A DNA stretch of 64,000 bases, from contig RPFO01000072.1 in assembly GCA_009746045.1 (NCBI GenBank), positions 5,439,507-5,503,506 of the forward strand. Reading direction: 5' to 3'. The notes beneath the pieces were generated by a model. The model had not been told where the DNA came from. It saw only the letters and a program-made list of their open reading frames with translations, and ran no database searches. Source of the DNA: Mesostigma viride. Lineage: Eukaryota; Streptophyta; Mesostigmatophyceae; Mesostigmatales; Mesostigmataceae. Each line of letters opens with the position of its first letter. Within the stretch, counting starts at the first letter, position 1. Below, one piece after another: positions 1-12,055 of this stretch. A program made the translations under genes and the position numbers.

Positions 1-2946
1 GTTCAAAGAACCCCGATTCATGTCCCACGTAGCTCCCACAAAAACCAGCATCTTCATTAAAACAATAAGTGGAAGCATACATGTGACACTAATTGACATG
101 CCCGGAGGCACGCCGTTCAAGGCCCTTCATGAAGTACGTTGCCCAATCACCCCCGCCCTGGCTTTCCCTTGAAGCCGCACTCCACCTTGCTCGTTGTCAC
201 AAGTGACCGCCCTGCCGCAAAACGGGAGCCCCCCCACATCGGGAAGCGTGTGCCCGGCGGCTGTGGATGCATGGCCAGGCCCAAAAAGGCCCAGCGCATT
301 TGCACTGCGATTGCGCACGGCCAGCCTATCATGACCCCTCTCGGGGCCCCGAGTCGGTACCGCTATGGCCGTCTCCCCATAGACCCGGGGTGCTTCGAGA
401 AAAAACGTGGACCTAGCCCAGGCCCCGCCAGCCCGGATGCCCGAGGCCACAGCCCCAGGCACCTGGCTGAACGAGAGTCCGTTCAGCCAAGACCGCATTC
501 CCCCCGAGGTTTCTATGCGTGGGGAAAAAATTTCTAGCTTAGGCGCTTTTCTCATCGCCGTCCCCAGCCCCAACCACCCCCCCTCGGCGGAAGGCAATTG
601 CAAAGTTTGCTGGCCAGCAGCAAATTCCGAAGAAAAAGCCGCAGGCCGCGGACCGAGACACGGGTCGCCAGTGCCAGCCATCCGGCTCCAACCCGGGGTG
701 CAAGCATCCCCAGGTACGGAGCACCAGCTCGCGCACTGGGCCGACCAAGCGACAGTTGAGCACCTGTCACGGCATCCGGCCCACCAAAGACCCCAAGCTG
801 GGGAAAAGGTGCGGACCGGAGGTAATCATTTTCTTTTCTTTTAGTTAACCGGGCGAGGAACTACGCCTGGCCGGTTAACAACTGGAAGTCTCACCACTGG
901 CCAAGTGGCCAGTGCAACCAGTGCTTTTGGGATTTTGCTCCGCAGCACCCATAGCTGCGGCTGCCGCCGCAACGACAACGAGCAAAGAAAGAGGCCGACA
1001 AAACCAGCCAGAGCGGCTTTTAGTCGCAAAACCTCCCTTATCCCTAGCTAACTGACGTCATTAAACCCTTATGTTCAGTGGATGCTAGTAAGACGCTAAC
1101 CGTACAGACCGGGGGTAGAATATCCCGAATCTGCACGGCTAGTATTAAATAATGCGTAGGTTGTTCTTTTCAGGGGCACTGCACCTCACGCCCCGTTCCG
1201 CCCGGGTATAATCAACCCAAGCGCGGAACGCACATTTTATTTAATTCATTTTTCAACCATGCACTATATTGCATCTACTAATCACAAAAGCTCTAGCCAA
1301 ACAGCTACGAGTAAACACTACGACCTATAAGCCGCTCATCCAGCGGCCTCTTGTTCCCGCATTCACGTATAGAAGAAACTCCGTTCAAAGAACCCCGATT
1401 CATGTCCCACGTAGCTCCCACAAAAACCAGCATCTTCATTAAAACAATAAGTGGAAGCATACATGTGACACTAATTGACATGCCCGGAGGCACGCCGTTC
1501 AAGGCCCTTCATGAAGTACGTTGCCCAATCACCCCCGCCCTGGCTTTCCCTTGAAGCCGCACTCCACCTTGCTCGTTGTCACAAGTGACCGCCCTGCCGC
1601 AAAACGGGAGCCCCCCCACATCGGGAGGCGTGTGCCCGGCGGCTGTGGATGCATGGCCAGGCCCAAAAAGGCCCAGCGCATTTGCACTGCGATTGCGCAC
1701 GGCCAGCCTATCATGACCCCTCTCGGGGCCCCGAGTCGGTACCGCTATGGCCGTCTCCCCATAGACCCGGGGTGCTTCGAGAAAAAACGTGGACCTAGCC
1801 CAGGCCCCGCCAGCCCGGATGCCCGAGGCCACAGCCCCAGGCACCTGGCTGAACGAGAGTCCGTTCAGCCAAGACCGCATTCCCCCCCGAGGTTTCTATG
1901 CGTGGGGAAAAAATTTCTAGCTTAGGCGCTTTTCCCATCGCCGTCCCCAGCCCCAACCACCCCCCCCTCGGCGGAAGGCAATTGCAAAGTTTGCTGGCCA
2001 GCAGCAATTTCCGAAGAAAAAGCCGCAGGCCGCGGACCGAGACACGGGTCGCCAGTGCCAGCCATCCGGCTCCAACCCGGGGTGCAAGCATCCCCAGGTA
2101 CGGAGCACCAGCTCGCGCACTGGGCCGACCAAGCGACAGTTGAGCACCTGTCACGGCATCCGGCCCACCAAAGACCCAAAGCTGGGGAAAAGGTGCGGAC
2201 CGGAGGTAATCATTTTCTTTTCTTTTAGTTAACCGAGCGAGGAACTACGCCTGGCCGGTTAACAACTGGAAGTCTCACCACTGGCCAAGTGGCCAGTGCA
2301 ACCAGTGCTTTTGGGATTTTGCTCCGCAGCACCCATAGCTGCGGCTGCCGCCGCAACGACAACGAGCAAAGAAAGAGGCCGACAAAACCAGCCAGAGCGG
2401 CTTTTAGTCGCAAAACCTCCCTTATCCCTAGCTAACTGACGTCATTAAACCCTTATGTTTAGTGGATGCTAGTAAGACGCTAACCGTACAGACCGGGGGT
2501 AGAATATCCCGAATCTGCACGGCTAGTATTAAATAATGCGTAGGTTGTTCTTTTCAGGGGCACTGCACCTCACGCCCCGTTCCGCCCGGGTATAATCAAC
2601 CCAAGCGCGGAACGCACATTTTATTTAATTCATTTTTCAACCATGCACTATATTGCATCTACTAATCACAAAAGCTCTAGCCAAACAGCTACGAGTAAAC
2701 ACTACGACCTATAAGCCGCTCATCCAGCGGCCTCTTGTTCCCGCATTCACGTATAGAAGAAACTCCGTTCAAAGAACCCCGATTTTATTTAATTCATTTT
2801 TCAACCATGCACTATATTGCATCTACTAATCACAAAAGCTCTAGCCAAACAGCTACGAGTAAACACTACGACCTATAAGCCGCTCATCCAGCGGCCTCTT
2901 GTTCCCGCATTCACGTATAGAAGAAACTCCGTTCAAAGAACCCCGA
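1..2946. repeat. 1.38 kb tandem repeat, two units plus a partial third
   Basis: The sequence at 1 recurs at 1383 and again at 2766, so the period is 1382-1383 bp with only scattered differences. After the second unit the last part (about 2620-2782) is repeated once more at 2783-2945. The array is cut by the left edge of the window. Open frames in the unit exist on both strands but are shadows of GC-rich sequence and match nothing I recognise. A short hairpin (GCCGCT/AGCGGC) lies near 1334-1350 and 2716-2732. It could be satellite DNA or a duplicated non-coding segment; I see no reverse transcriptase, transposase or rRNA in it. Confidence 0.85.
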
Positions 2947-3129
2947 TTCCTCATACCTGTCACCTCATTGTGCCAAGCGTCCCACCCCTAATATCTGGTT
3001 CTGAACCCCAGTTCCCACACTCCTATTTCCATACCCATTTGTTCCCATACCCCCTGTTCCTTTGCTCTTATTTCCATACCCCCTGCTCCCGTACCCCCCA
3101 CTCCCCATCGCCGCCACATCCATCGTCAG

Positions 3130-3191
3130 GCATCTGTCGCAACCTCGTGTGCCACTGCATCCCGGGGTACACCGGTCCGCACTGCGAGAAG
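3130..3191 (+). CDS. Host gene exon encoding the second half of an EGF-like module
   Basis: A 62 nt exon lies between a CAG acceptor (ending 3129) and a GTCAGT donor (3192). It reads C-x4-C-x-C-x8-C with the GYTG core typical of the last half of an EGF-like domain. EGF modules are usually extracellular or lumenal; in algae they occur in cell-wall glycoproteins and exostosin-like glycosyltransferases. The exon ends in phase 0, which fits the next candidate exon at 4373. The first half of the module must be encoded upstream and was not found; the 1.38 kb repeat lies there. Assignment of the three exons to one gene is inferred from splice phases. Confidence 0.5.
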
Positions 3192-3249
3192 GTCAGTCGC
3201 CCCCGCACAGTGGTCGCCACTAAATGCGCTGGTTGTCTCCTTGATAGGT

Positions 3250-3490
3250 AAGGGGACCAGCGTCCTGAGAACCCTTCATAGTAGATGGGAGGGGGTACGC
3301 CACTATACGCAAGGGGACCAGCGTCCTGGGAACCCTTCATAGTAGATGGGAGGGGGTACGCCACTATACGTAAGGGGACCAGCGTCCTGGGAACCCTTCA
3401 TAGTAGATGGGAGGGGGTACGCCACTATACGTAAGGGGACCAGCGTCCTGGTAACCCTTCATACTAGATGGGAGGGGGTACGCCACTGTA
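3250..3490. repeat. 61 bp minisatellite, four units
   Basis: Units begin at 3250, 3311, 3372 and 3433 with the shared start AAGGGGACCAGCGTCCTGG. They lie in the presumed first intron after the EGF-like exon. The array is young: the units differ at only a few positions. Confidence 0.9.
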
Positions 3491-4142
3491 AAAAAGACGG
3501 TCTTTCCTCAGTCCCTGCAAGAATTTCTTAGTCGCAATCGCAAGTGAGCAATAAATATGTACAGGGGTCTCCTTGCAAAGCTATAGAGCATGGAACCCAC
3601 TGGTCACTATGCTGGTCACTATAGCTCTTGGGTGGGCTGCCGTGCAAAGCCGTAGTAGGTCGGCCCTCCCTGCACCCTGGCCACCGCCCAGTACGCAGCT
3701 TCTCGGTTTGTAACCTTTCTGTCCGCTTTTGGGGACTGCCTCAAGAGATAGCAAACATCCAACAAAACATCCAATCGGGGCACGTGGTCACATGGTCTAA
3801 TGGCTGATCACATTGATAGTCTCTTTCTGTTACTATTTGTTCTGTTTTATTTATCTGTTATTCCAGTACATGGGGCCCCTGATCGGGGCATGGGATCTAA
3901 TGGCTGGTCATGCTGCTAGTCTCTTCTCTTCTGTCTTCTGTTATCATTGTTGGCATGTATTTGCATGTCGCCCTTTGGCCTGCTGGATGCTATTGGGATC
4001 AGGACCTGAATGTGGCTGGAATGGTTGAAAGACAGCGCAACTAGCATCTTTTGTAGTTGCACGGTGTGGATGTCACAGTAGATTTACAGGCTAACCCTTG
4101 ATGACAGATTGCAGAATGCTTGCAAATCCCTGCCACTACGCA

Positions 4143-4258
<116 letters not shown>

Positions 4259-4372
4259 CAAATAAACCCGTACACACAGATACACCCATGTTAGTTGCAT
4301 GTTCTCACGCACCCCCTTCTTCTCCACTTCCTCTCACGCCCCCAATACCCCCTTCCTGCCCCTCCCCCTCAG

Positions 4373-4643
4373 GAGCTATTCACGGTGGCCGGTGAACCCG
4401 AGTGGCAGCAAGAAGTCCCCCCGTTCTCTGGCCGCCCGCAGCAGCAGGCCGCCGACACCCATACCGCCGGCGCACGCAACGTGGAGCCCTGGTCCGCCAC
4501 CTGGCCGCACGGGAGGATCGCCAGCGTACCGGAGCCAGAGGTCCCTGCGCGCCTGATCCTGGACACGCCTGATCCGGGGGGGGACAAGGTCACGGGGGCG
4601 CTCCGTGGATCCGCAGGAAATGCGGCTTTGGCAGAGGCAGGAG
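4373..4643 (+). CDS. Host gene exon, Pro/Ala-rich, no known domain
   Basis: This is an open stretch of 90 codons plus one base. It follows a pyrimidine-rich tract and CAG (ends 4372) and precedes a GTACGC donor at 4644. The translation begins ELFTVAGEPEW and ends AALAEAG; composition is rich in Pro, Ala and Gly with no recognised domain. It begins in phase 0, as the EGF-like exon ends, and ends in phase 1. That is exactly what the acceptor at 5317 needs, so 3130, 4373 and 5318 are likely successive exons of one transcript. Confidence 0.45.
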
Positions 4644-5317
4644 GTACGCGAATGCGTGCGTGTAAGCCTTTCGCCTACTGGGGTAGCAAGCACCAAGGCA
4701 ACAAGAACAGCCTTCTGTACATTGTGCTGTCTTTGTTGTCATATTGCTTGTACATGTTTCATCGTCATCTGAAGTCCGTCTTTGGCCCGCTTAGGCAACT
4801 AGTAGACTCGGACGTACAGGCACAGCAGGTGCGCAGGCCCAGATGTCTACGGGGGGGTTTCAGGCACAGATGTTTTCCCTGGTTTTCTCTTTCCTAGTTC
4901 ATGGGCCTCTCTTTATGATGAAAGCAATGCATACAATCTTTGTGATGAAACCAATGCATACCTAGGGTAGGGGGTCCCTTTCGTACTTGATGGAGGGGCA
5001 TCATCACTGTGGGGATGAGAACAGGTGCGGCAGCCCTGCTCAACCGCTCCAATCAGTCATCCTATTCAACGATCCTCGTGGCTTCATGACCTGCCCATGG
5101 AGTCTCCTGTTGCATGCAACATGGAACTGAGAGCTGTTGCTTCTTGGCTAATTCTGCGCACGGAACTGCCGGATAGCACCTCATCCGTGGCTACTCGATA
5201 CGTGGCTTATTAATGCGTGGCGAATCATCGCGTGGATACTATCAATACGTGGCTAATAAATACGTATTCAATCATTGCGTGGCCAAACATCGCGTGGATG
5301 CACCTCTCACAACACAG

Positions 5318-6025
5318 CTGCGCGTGCCTCTGGTGCCAAGGATGGGGGGGCTGACCGTGCGAGCTCGCTTGCACGTGCCGCCAGCGCTATCGGCCAAGGA
5401 ACCACCGGCCAAGGGACGGGCCACGCGGGTGGCGTTGGTATGTCGGGGCCTGCCTCTTCTGCTGGCGGCCACATGGACGCACCTTATGCCGTTTCTGCCA
5501 GTAACCATTATGCTGGCGACGGGGGAGCCGTACACCACGGCACTGGAGGCGGCGACGAGGGGTCCTCCCAGAGCCCGTTCACGGTCGAGGTCGAGGTCCA
5601 TGTTGGAGCTGGCAGCCACGGAGCGGAGGGTTGGGATAGCTCCCACGGCAGCAGTGACGGCAGCGGCGGCAGCCGTTCTATCGTTCGTGAGGACGCTGGT
5701 GCTGGCTTTGTCACTGGCAACGGTCACGAGGGGGCGGATGCTGGGGGATATCCTGCACCGGGGGTGGGTGGTCATGGGGGAGGGTTGGCGGGGAGTGAAG
5801 GGGACCAGATCACGGGGGTCTGGGACGGTGGGGACTTGGAAGAAGAGAGCTTCTTTCAGGAAGAAAAGGCGGAAAGCACCACCACCACCAACAGCAACAA
5901 CAACAATAACAACAATAAAGATGATGATCATGATGACAGCAAAGACCACGACAACAATGACCAAAACTACCACCGCACCAACATTATCAACAACGACGAT
6001 AATAATAGCAACAACAACAAAAATC

Positions 6026-6058
<33 letters not shown>

Positions 6059-6171
6059 ACAACAACAGCAACAATAACAAGAACAGCAACAACAACAACA
6101 ACAACAATAACAAGAACAGCAACAGCAACAACAACGACAACAACAACCAGAACCAGCGCAACAGCAACAAC

Positions 6172-6204
<33 letters not shown>

Positions 6205-6236
6205 GACAACAACAACAACCAGAACCAGCGCAACAG

Positions 6237-6267
<31 letters not shown>

Positions 6268-6310
6268 CAGAACCAGCGCAACAGTAACAACATCAGCAGC
6301 AACAACAACG

Positions 6311-6347
<37 letters not shown>

Positions 6348-8409
6348 CCAGAACCAGCGCAACAGCAACAACAACAACAACAACGGCAACAACAACAACC
6401 AGAACCAGCGCAGCAGTAACAACAACAACAACGACAACAACAACAACCAGAACCAGCGCAACAGTAACAAAGGCGCAGACACGAGCAACCAGGTGCCCGT
6501 GCCAACACCGATCTCGGCCGCCCAGCTCATTGCTGACGCCATCAAGCACGCGATACTAGGGACGCCTCTGCACGCGTATGGCACCTCGCATCCGTCACCC
6601 CATCCACCATCGGGTCAAGCCCACGCGGCTCCCCATGCCACTGCAACTGGCCAGCACACTTCCGCCGGTGGTCAGCACCCTCCCCCCCAGGTCAGTCAGT
6701 ACGGCACTTCTGGCCAACATGTGTCATCCCCCACACCAGTAGTGGACGATGGGGTCCAAGTGGGCGAGGTTCAGGGGGGCGAGGTTGAAAGGGGCGGGTT
6801 TCAAGAGGGCGGGGACCAAGGCGGCGGCCCTGACAGGGACACGGTGCGGCAGCAGCGGCTGGCGGAGCAAGTGGCGCGCGCGGCGGAACGCGCCGAGAGG
6901 GAGCGGTTGCGGCAGCTAGCGGGCGCGGCCAGAAGCGCAGTGGCAGCCGGTAATGGAAAGTCGGACGTGGGAGTGACAACGACGACGGCAAAAAAGACGG
7001 TAGCAACAGGGAGGGCACTGTCATCTCCATCCTCATTCGCTGCAGCTGCCGCCGCTGCGGCAGGGGCAGGGAGTAGGGAGGGCATGACCACCAGCCATGC
7101 CCTCCACGCGAGCAGTGAGGGGGCGGGGGCCAGCAGTACTCCCCGTGCGGTTGGCTCTCTACGAGCACCCTCCACGTCCGAAAGGTCCCCATCCCTGCCA
7201 CCCTCGGCGACGCCCCGTGGGCCCCGCTCGGAGCGGCCGAAGGCTGAGTCAGCCCCAGGGGGTGGCCGGGCCCGGCCCGAGAGTGCTGTTGGACTCACCA
7301 CAACCCCCAGCAGTGGTGTCACCCGTGGGGGTGCGGCGTCGACCTGGGGCGGGGCTTCTGAAGGCCTCGATCGCCTGAGCCCTTCTCATGCGCTTGATGG
7401 CCTTGTCCATTCACATGGCCTGGATAGCCTCGTGGACAGCGTCTTCCATGCGATTGGCCGGCCGGCACGCGAGAGATCCAGTCCCGTACGGTCGCCAGTG
7501 CCTCCCACGCGTGCCAGCCCACCTGTTCGGACAACTCGAGAGCGGGCGCCACTGGCCAGTAGTAGCCGTGGCGGGGGCGGCCAGTCGGCACCCCCACCCC
7601 GGAGAGCAGACCGGCCGGCTGCGGCACCGCGACTTCGGCCCGCCCCGGCCCCTATGAGGGACCGGGGGATGGATAATAGGGAGGGGGGGCAGCGGGGGCG
7701 GCCGGCGCCGGCGAGGGGGCTGCCCAATGACGCCAGGTCGCGCAGGTCTGCGAGCGATGCTCGGCGAGAAAACCCGCGTGTGCTAAGTAGGGCCGAGAGC
7801 GGGGCCGTGGGGGCCATGTCCACTGGAGGGGCCAGCGGGGGTGCGGCCGGCGGCGGGGGTGGTTACGGTGCCCCCTGGGTCGGCCCGCAGCAATACATGT
7901 GGCAGCAGCAGCCGCAGCAGACGCTGGCGCAGGTGGCGACCCCATTGGTGAACCCGCTGGTCGGGCCGGTGGGGTACCCCTTGCAGGTGCTGCCGGGGCA
8001 GGGCTACCCGCTGGGCGTGGTACCTGGGGCCGCCCAGCCGGTGTACTTGCAGCAAGGGCTGGTGGCATCGCAGCCACAGCCGCAGCCGCAGCCACAGGTG
8101 CAGGAAGAGGAACTTACGAGACCGCAGGGTGCCAGGCGGGCAGCAAGCGGCCGGTCCAGTGGAGGGAGGGACAGGGAGTGGGACAGGGACAGGGATTGGG
8201 ATGGTTACAGGGACAGGGACAGGGATATGGATAGTTACAGGGACAGGGAGTGGGACAGGGATAGGGATAGTTACAGGGACAGGGATAGGGATAGGGATAG
8301 TTACAGGGACAGGGATAGGGATAGGGATAGTTACAGGGACAGGGACAGGGATAGGGATAGGGATAGGGACAGGGATGGTTTCAGAGACCGGAGCAGGGAG
8401 AGGGAGTAA
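5318..8409 (+). CDS. Large low-complexity host protein exon (poly-Asn, Ala/Pro-rich, Arg-Asp repeats)
   Basis: An open frame of about 1030 codons starts after a pyrimidine-rich CAG acceptor at 5317. From N to C it shows a Gly/Ser-rich start, an acidic linker, and about 200 residues dominated by Asn with NQNQR spacers (5878-6470). Next comes a charged helix likely to form a coiled coil (about 6830-6930: RLAEQVARAAERAERERLRQ), then long Ala/Pro/Arg-rich disordered sequence with a Gln-rich patch, and a final run of RDRD and SYRD repeats (8160-8399). Such RD/RE tails occur in RNA-processing proteins, but I do not recognise a family. The stop at 8407 lies in inserted LINE tail sequence, and a GTAAGT at 8406 could instead act as a donor. 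The true C-terminus is therefore uncertain. Confidence 0.6.
5878..6470. repeat. Asn-coding trinucleotide repeat tract
   Basis: Mixed AAC, AAT, CAA and GAC triplets form several higher-order copies separated by an NQNQR-coding spacer. The tract stays open in three frames on the plus strand and also on the minus strand, as expected for a triplet repeat. It keeps the frame of the long plus-strand exon. Confidence 0.9.
8160..8399. repeat. GGGACA/GGGATA hexamer repeat coding Arg-Asp
   Basis: Hexamers GGGACA and GGGATA, broken by GTTACA steps, encode alternating RD with SYRD spacers at the end of the large exon. Period and frame are in register, so expansions change length by whole residue pairs. 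Confidence 0.85.
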
Positions 8410-8845
8410 GTACTTGCATGTCATGCGCATAGGCATGCCAGGGATTACTATGCTAATCTCATTATAAGAATAATTACACAAAACTTTGAACAAACATACA
8501 AGTATCGTCTGCATCATGCCCCAACCATCTAGTCAGTAGATGGGAATATAATCCTCATCCAGGCTGTCCTCTACTGTAATGGCAGACGAGGCGGTAGTGT
8601 CGCGGCTATCCTCAGGGGCAAAAACCTCCACCTGTGGGCTTGATCTACCCTGGCTAGCGAAGGGCCGTGGGGCCCGTGGGGAGAAAACAGGAGCAGACCC
8701 CTCAGGAAGGTGCTTGATTATTGCAAATGGCAGCCCATTTCTCCTTGTCAATATGCAGGGAGAGGGACACCACCCAGGTGTTCAATAAGGCAGTGCGCAA
8801 GGCAATTGGGGCACTGGATGAGGTGGAGTGGCAGCTAATCACATA
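8407..8845 (-). mobile_element. LINE family A, 5'-truncated 3' end
   Basis: Read on the minus strand this is the end of a LINE ORF2 (stop near 8533, C-terminus DEDYIPIY). It continues into the 3' UTR, the terminal hairpin and a very short AAGT tail at the 8407 edge. It matches the 3' end of the larger LINE at 38701-43895. It abuts the Arg-Asp repeat exon and supplies that exon's in-frame stop. The part from about 8752 to 8845 is poorly matched. Confidence 0.75.
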
Positions 8846-9293
8846 GCGTGGATATTAATTAATTAATTAATAGACACGTGACTGCGTCACGTGAGCATAA
8901 GTCCTCAGTGGGAGGGGAACATGGGATGGGATGGATGGTATAAGCTATCTAGGTCCTAGTTACAGGGGTGTGGGCACCGCGGCCCGAATCGCTATGAATG
9001 CCATACTTGGTCACACGCGGAGCCCCCACAGGCTTGGGGGTGGTCTCCTTCATCACTACTTGCCATCTATCCTTGCGCACCATCTGCCTCCATATTACAG
9101 ACAAACCAGGAGGCTGCCCGGGGGTGAGCCCGTCACGTCTAGTGTAGCACATGTCCATGCCGAGTCTATCACGGAAAGTCCACGGGTGGCGGCCCTGCCG
9201 CGCGCGGCCGGGGGCACGCCAGGTGAGGACATATCGCCCAGGCTGGGCGGGCTTGGTGCCAGCTAGCGTGGATATTAATTAATTAATTAATTA
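8846..9293 (-). mobile_element. LINE family B, 3'-end fragment with (TTAA)n tail
   Basis: On the minus strand this is the end of another LINE's ORF2 region. It is followed by an 8 bp stem hairpin (CACGTGAC/GTCACGTG, 8880-8898) and an ATTA-type tail at 8860-8876. Closely related copies lie at 36797-37156, 38458-38700 and 43896-44935. A second ATTA tract at 9276-9293 marks the junction with the next element. Confidence 0.7.
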
Positions 9294-9475
9294 TCAACAT
9301 CACTCCGTTGGGAGTAAATGTAGCACATATCCCTGAGAAGGGGCATATGGCTTTTAATACATTCTAGGCTACTTCATGCAAGGGTGGGAATGTAAGCTAC
9401 CCCTGCTCTAGGTGCACCAGGGCACCTGCACCCTCATGGTCTATCACGCTATGCCCAGTTAAGGGGGAGCATGCC
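9294..9475 (-). mobile_element. ORF1 element, inverted 3' UTR fragment
   Basis: About 180 bp on the minus strand match the 3' UTR of the ORF1 elements: the CTCCGTTGGGAGT block, the ATGCCCCTTCTC block and the TGCACC block. The fragment is joined head-on to the plus-strand fragment that follows. Confidence 0.65.
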
Positions 9476-10326
9476 ATGTGGCAAATCCTTGGTCGCATGG
9501 GTCTTAATGATGAGATCGACCTGGTCGCCCACCGCCTTCCCCGCGCGCGGGGTAAGGCAGGGGCGCCCCCGCTCCTTCTCACCTTTAAGACCCCGGCGGA
9601 CAAGATTTCTTTTCTCAGACGCCGCAAGCGGCTCGAGAAGACTCACTTCACCGTGGACGACGACTTGACCCTGGCGCAGCAACAACGGCGACGGGAGCTA
9701 TGGCCGACCTTAGACCTCCAGCTCCGGCAGACCAAGGCGGGGCAGCCGGTCTACTGGAAGGGGGCGGCCATCTACGTCGGCAACAAGCCATGGCAGGCGA
9801 CCCCCGCGGCCCCCGCGACTCCAGACGCCCCAGCTTAGGGGAATACAGCAGTAGTAGTGTAGAATAGATAGACCGTGGCCATGTACATGTACGCCTCCTA
9901 CAGGCACTATACCAGCTGAGCCACGAGCATTATTTAACCATGTACATGTGTGCCTATGATGTGCCACACTCCAGATGATGCCTAGTTTTATTTAGTTATG
10001 CTGTGCCCATGCAGACGATGCCTAGCCTTATTTAGTAATGTTGTGCCCATGCAGGGAGTCACTCTCTGCTGAGAAGCCATGCCATAGCTCTTGTATAGCC
10101 ATGATGATCTTCCCCCTCACAGGCATGCTCCCCCCTTACCCGGGCATAGTGTGATAGACCATGAGGGTGCGGGTGCCCTGGTGCACCTAGAGCAAGTGTT
10201 GTTTACATTCCCACCCTTGCAGGAAGTAGCTTAGAATGTATTATAGGCTCATATGCCCCTTCTCAGGGATATGTGCTACATATACTCCCAACGGAGTTAT
10301 GTTCCTAATTAATTAATTAATTAATG
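9476..10326 (+). mobile_element. ORF1 element copy a, 5'-truncated
   Basis: It holds the last 120 codons of an ORF1-type protein (9476-9838: GRMGLNDEIDLVAHRLPRAR through FTVDDDLTLAQQQ to a Pro/Ala tail). A roughly 470 bp 3' UTR and a (TTAA)n tail at 10306-10326 follow. The same protein is seen more fully in copies b, c and f. The region resembles the C-terminal RNA-binding part of LINE ORF1 proteins: basic RLPR and LRRRKRLEK motifs, then DDDLT. Confidence 0.7.
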
Positions 10327-10600
10327 CAGAGAGTTGCTCTCTGCTGAGATGCCACGCTCTAGTTTTTGTATAGCCATGATGATCTTCCCCCTCACAGGCA
10401 TGCTCCCCCCTTACCCGGGCATAGCGTGATAGACCATGAGGGTGCAGGTGCCCTGGTGCACCTAGAGCAGGGGTAGCTTACATTCCCACCCTTGCATGAA
10501 GTAGCCTAGAATGTATTAAAAGCCATATGCCCCTTCTCTGGGCTATGTGCTACATCTACTCCTAACGGAGTGATGTTGATAATTAATTAATTAATTAATG
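10327..10600 (+). mobile_element. ORF1 element, 3' UTR-only fragment
   Basis: About 270 bp repeat the last part of the 3' UTR of copy a and end in another (TTAA)n tail at 10579-10599. Such tail-only copies fit strong 5' truncation during target-primed reverse transcription. Confidence 0.65.
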
Positions 10601-12055
10601 CCATGTGGGGGAAGATCATCATGGCTACTATACGAGAGCTGGACGCTCCGAAACCGCGATCTGGGCTTCCCCACCGCCCCCCCCCACCTTCCCCACCGAA
10701 GCCACCATCCGCACCCTCCTCAAGGAAGCTTTCGAGCAGCACGTGACCCCTCTTGCCGCAGATGTGGCGGCAATTGGAGGCACGCTGGCTGCTGAGCTTC
10801 CCACCAATGATCCCCACCGCCACCGCCACCCTCCTCGCCTCCACACCCCCCCCCCCTCCGCCTCCACCGACTCCATCACCGCCCAGCTCCGCGACATCGC
10901 CCAGCGCCTCAAGGATAATGCAATCGCTATCGAGGTCTTGCAGAACACAGCAGGCCTCACCGCCCAGGCAGTGAAGGACATTGCCGCCAAGCCAGCCCCG
11001 GCTGGCCTGGCCGGCGATGCTCCTCCCATCACGACCTGGGCGGACATGCTTAAAGCAACATACCACCAGTCCGCACCACCTCCGCCGTCGCAGCCCAGCT
11101 CCAGCGGCAGACGCTTGACCTCCGCGAGGAGGCCGAGCTCGCCAAGCGCAGCCTCAACGCCATATACTCAAGAACTTCGACATGGAAGAAGGTGAGAATT
11201 CCGAGAAGCTTGCACGTGCGTTTGAGAGCAAAATCCTTGCACGCATGGGCCTTCTTGGTGAGATCAAGCTGACCGCCCACCGCCTCCCCCGCGCGCGGGG
11301 TAAGGCAGGGGCGCCTCCGCTTCTTCTCATCTTTGAGAGCCCCGCGGACAAGATTTCGTTTCTCAGACGCCGCAAGCGGCTCGAGAAGACTCACTTCACC
11401 GTGGACGACGACTTGACCCTGGCCCAGCAACAACGGCGACGGGAGCTATGGCCGACCTACCTCCAGCTCTGGCAGACCAAGGCGGGCCAGCCGGTGTACT
11501 GGAAGGGGGCGGCCATCTACGTCGGCCACAAGCCCTGGCACGCGACCCCCTCGACCACCGCGGCCCCAGCAACTCCAGCCCCAGCCTAGGGGAATACAGC
11601 AGCAGTAGTGCAGAATAGTTAGACAGTGGCCTTGTAGATGCCCGCCTACTACAGGCACTATTATACCAGCGTAGGCCTAGCCTTTTTAGTCATGTACACG
11701 TGTGCCTATGATGAGCCACCCTCCAGATGATGCCTAGCTTTATTTAATTATGCAGTGCCCATGCAGGGAGCTCCTCCCTGCTGAGAAGCCATGCTCTAGC
11801 TCTTGTATAGCCATGATGATCTTCCCCCCCATGACATACTCCCCCTTAGCTGGGCATAGTGTGAAGATCATGCGGGTGCAGGTGCCCCTGGTGCACCTAG
11901 AGCAAGGGTAGCTTACATTCCCACCCTTGCATGAAGTAGCCTAGAATGTATTAAAAGCCACATGCCCCTTCTCAGGGATATGTGCTACATCTACTCCCAA
12001 CGGAGTGATTTTGATTAATTAATTAATTAATTAATTAATTAATTAATTAATTAAT
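10601..12055 (+). mobile_element. ORF1 element copy b
   Basis: ORF1 is read in two frames: 10605-11195, then 11182-11589. Copy c reads through the same point openly, so copy b carries a frameshift near 11160-11195. The protein has a Pro-rich N-terminal part, a heptad-like segment (QLRDIAQRLKDNAIAIEVLQ) and the basic C-terminal part ending before TAG at 11589. A 424 bp 3' UTR runs into the long (ATTA)n at 12013-12055, which is shared with copy c lying in the opposite direction. No ORF2 follows. Confidence 0.75.

Noticed and set aside
127-2413. Frames of up to 184 codons inside the 1.38 kb repeat
   Set aside because: Overlapping frames on both strands in GC-rich sequence, low-complexity composition, no recognised protein.
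5213-6559. Plus-strand Thr-rich frame
   Set aside because: Another frame of the same triplet repeat; it ends soon after the tract, while the Asn frame stays open for another 600 codons.
5272-6584. Minus-strand Val- or Leu-rich frames opposite the Asn tract
   Set aside because: They are complements of the triplet repeat; hydrophobic homopolymers without domains.
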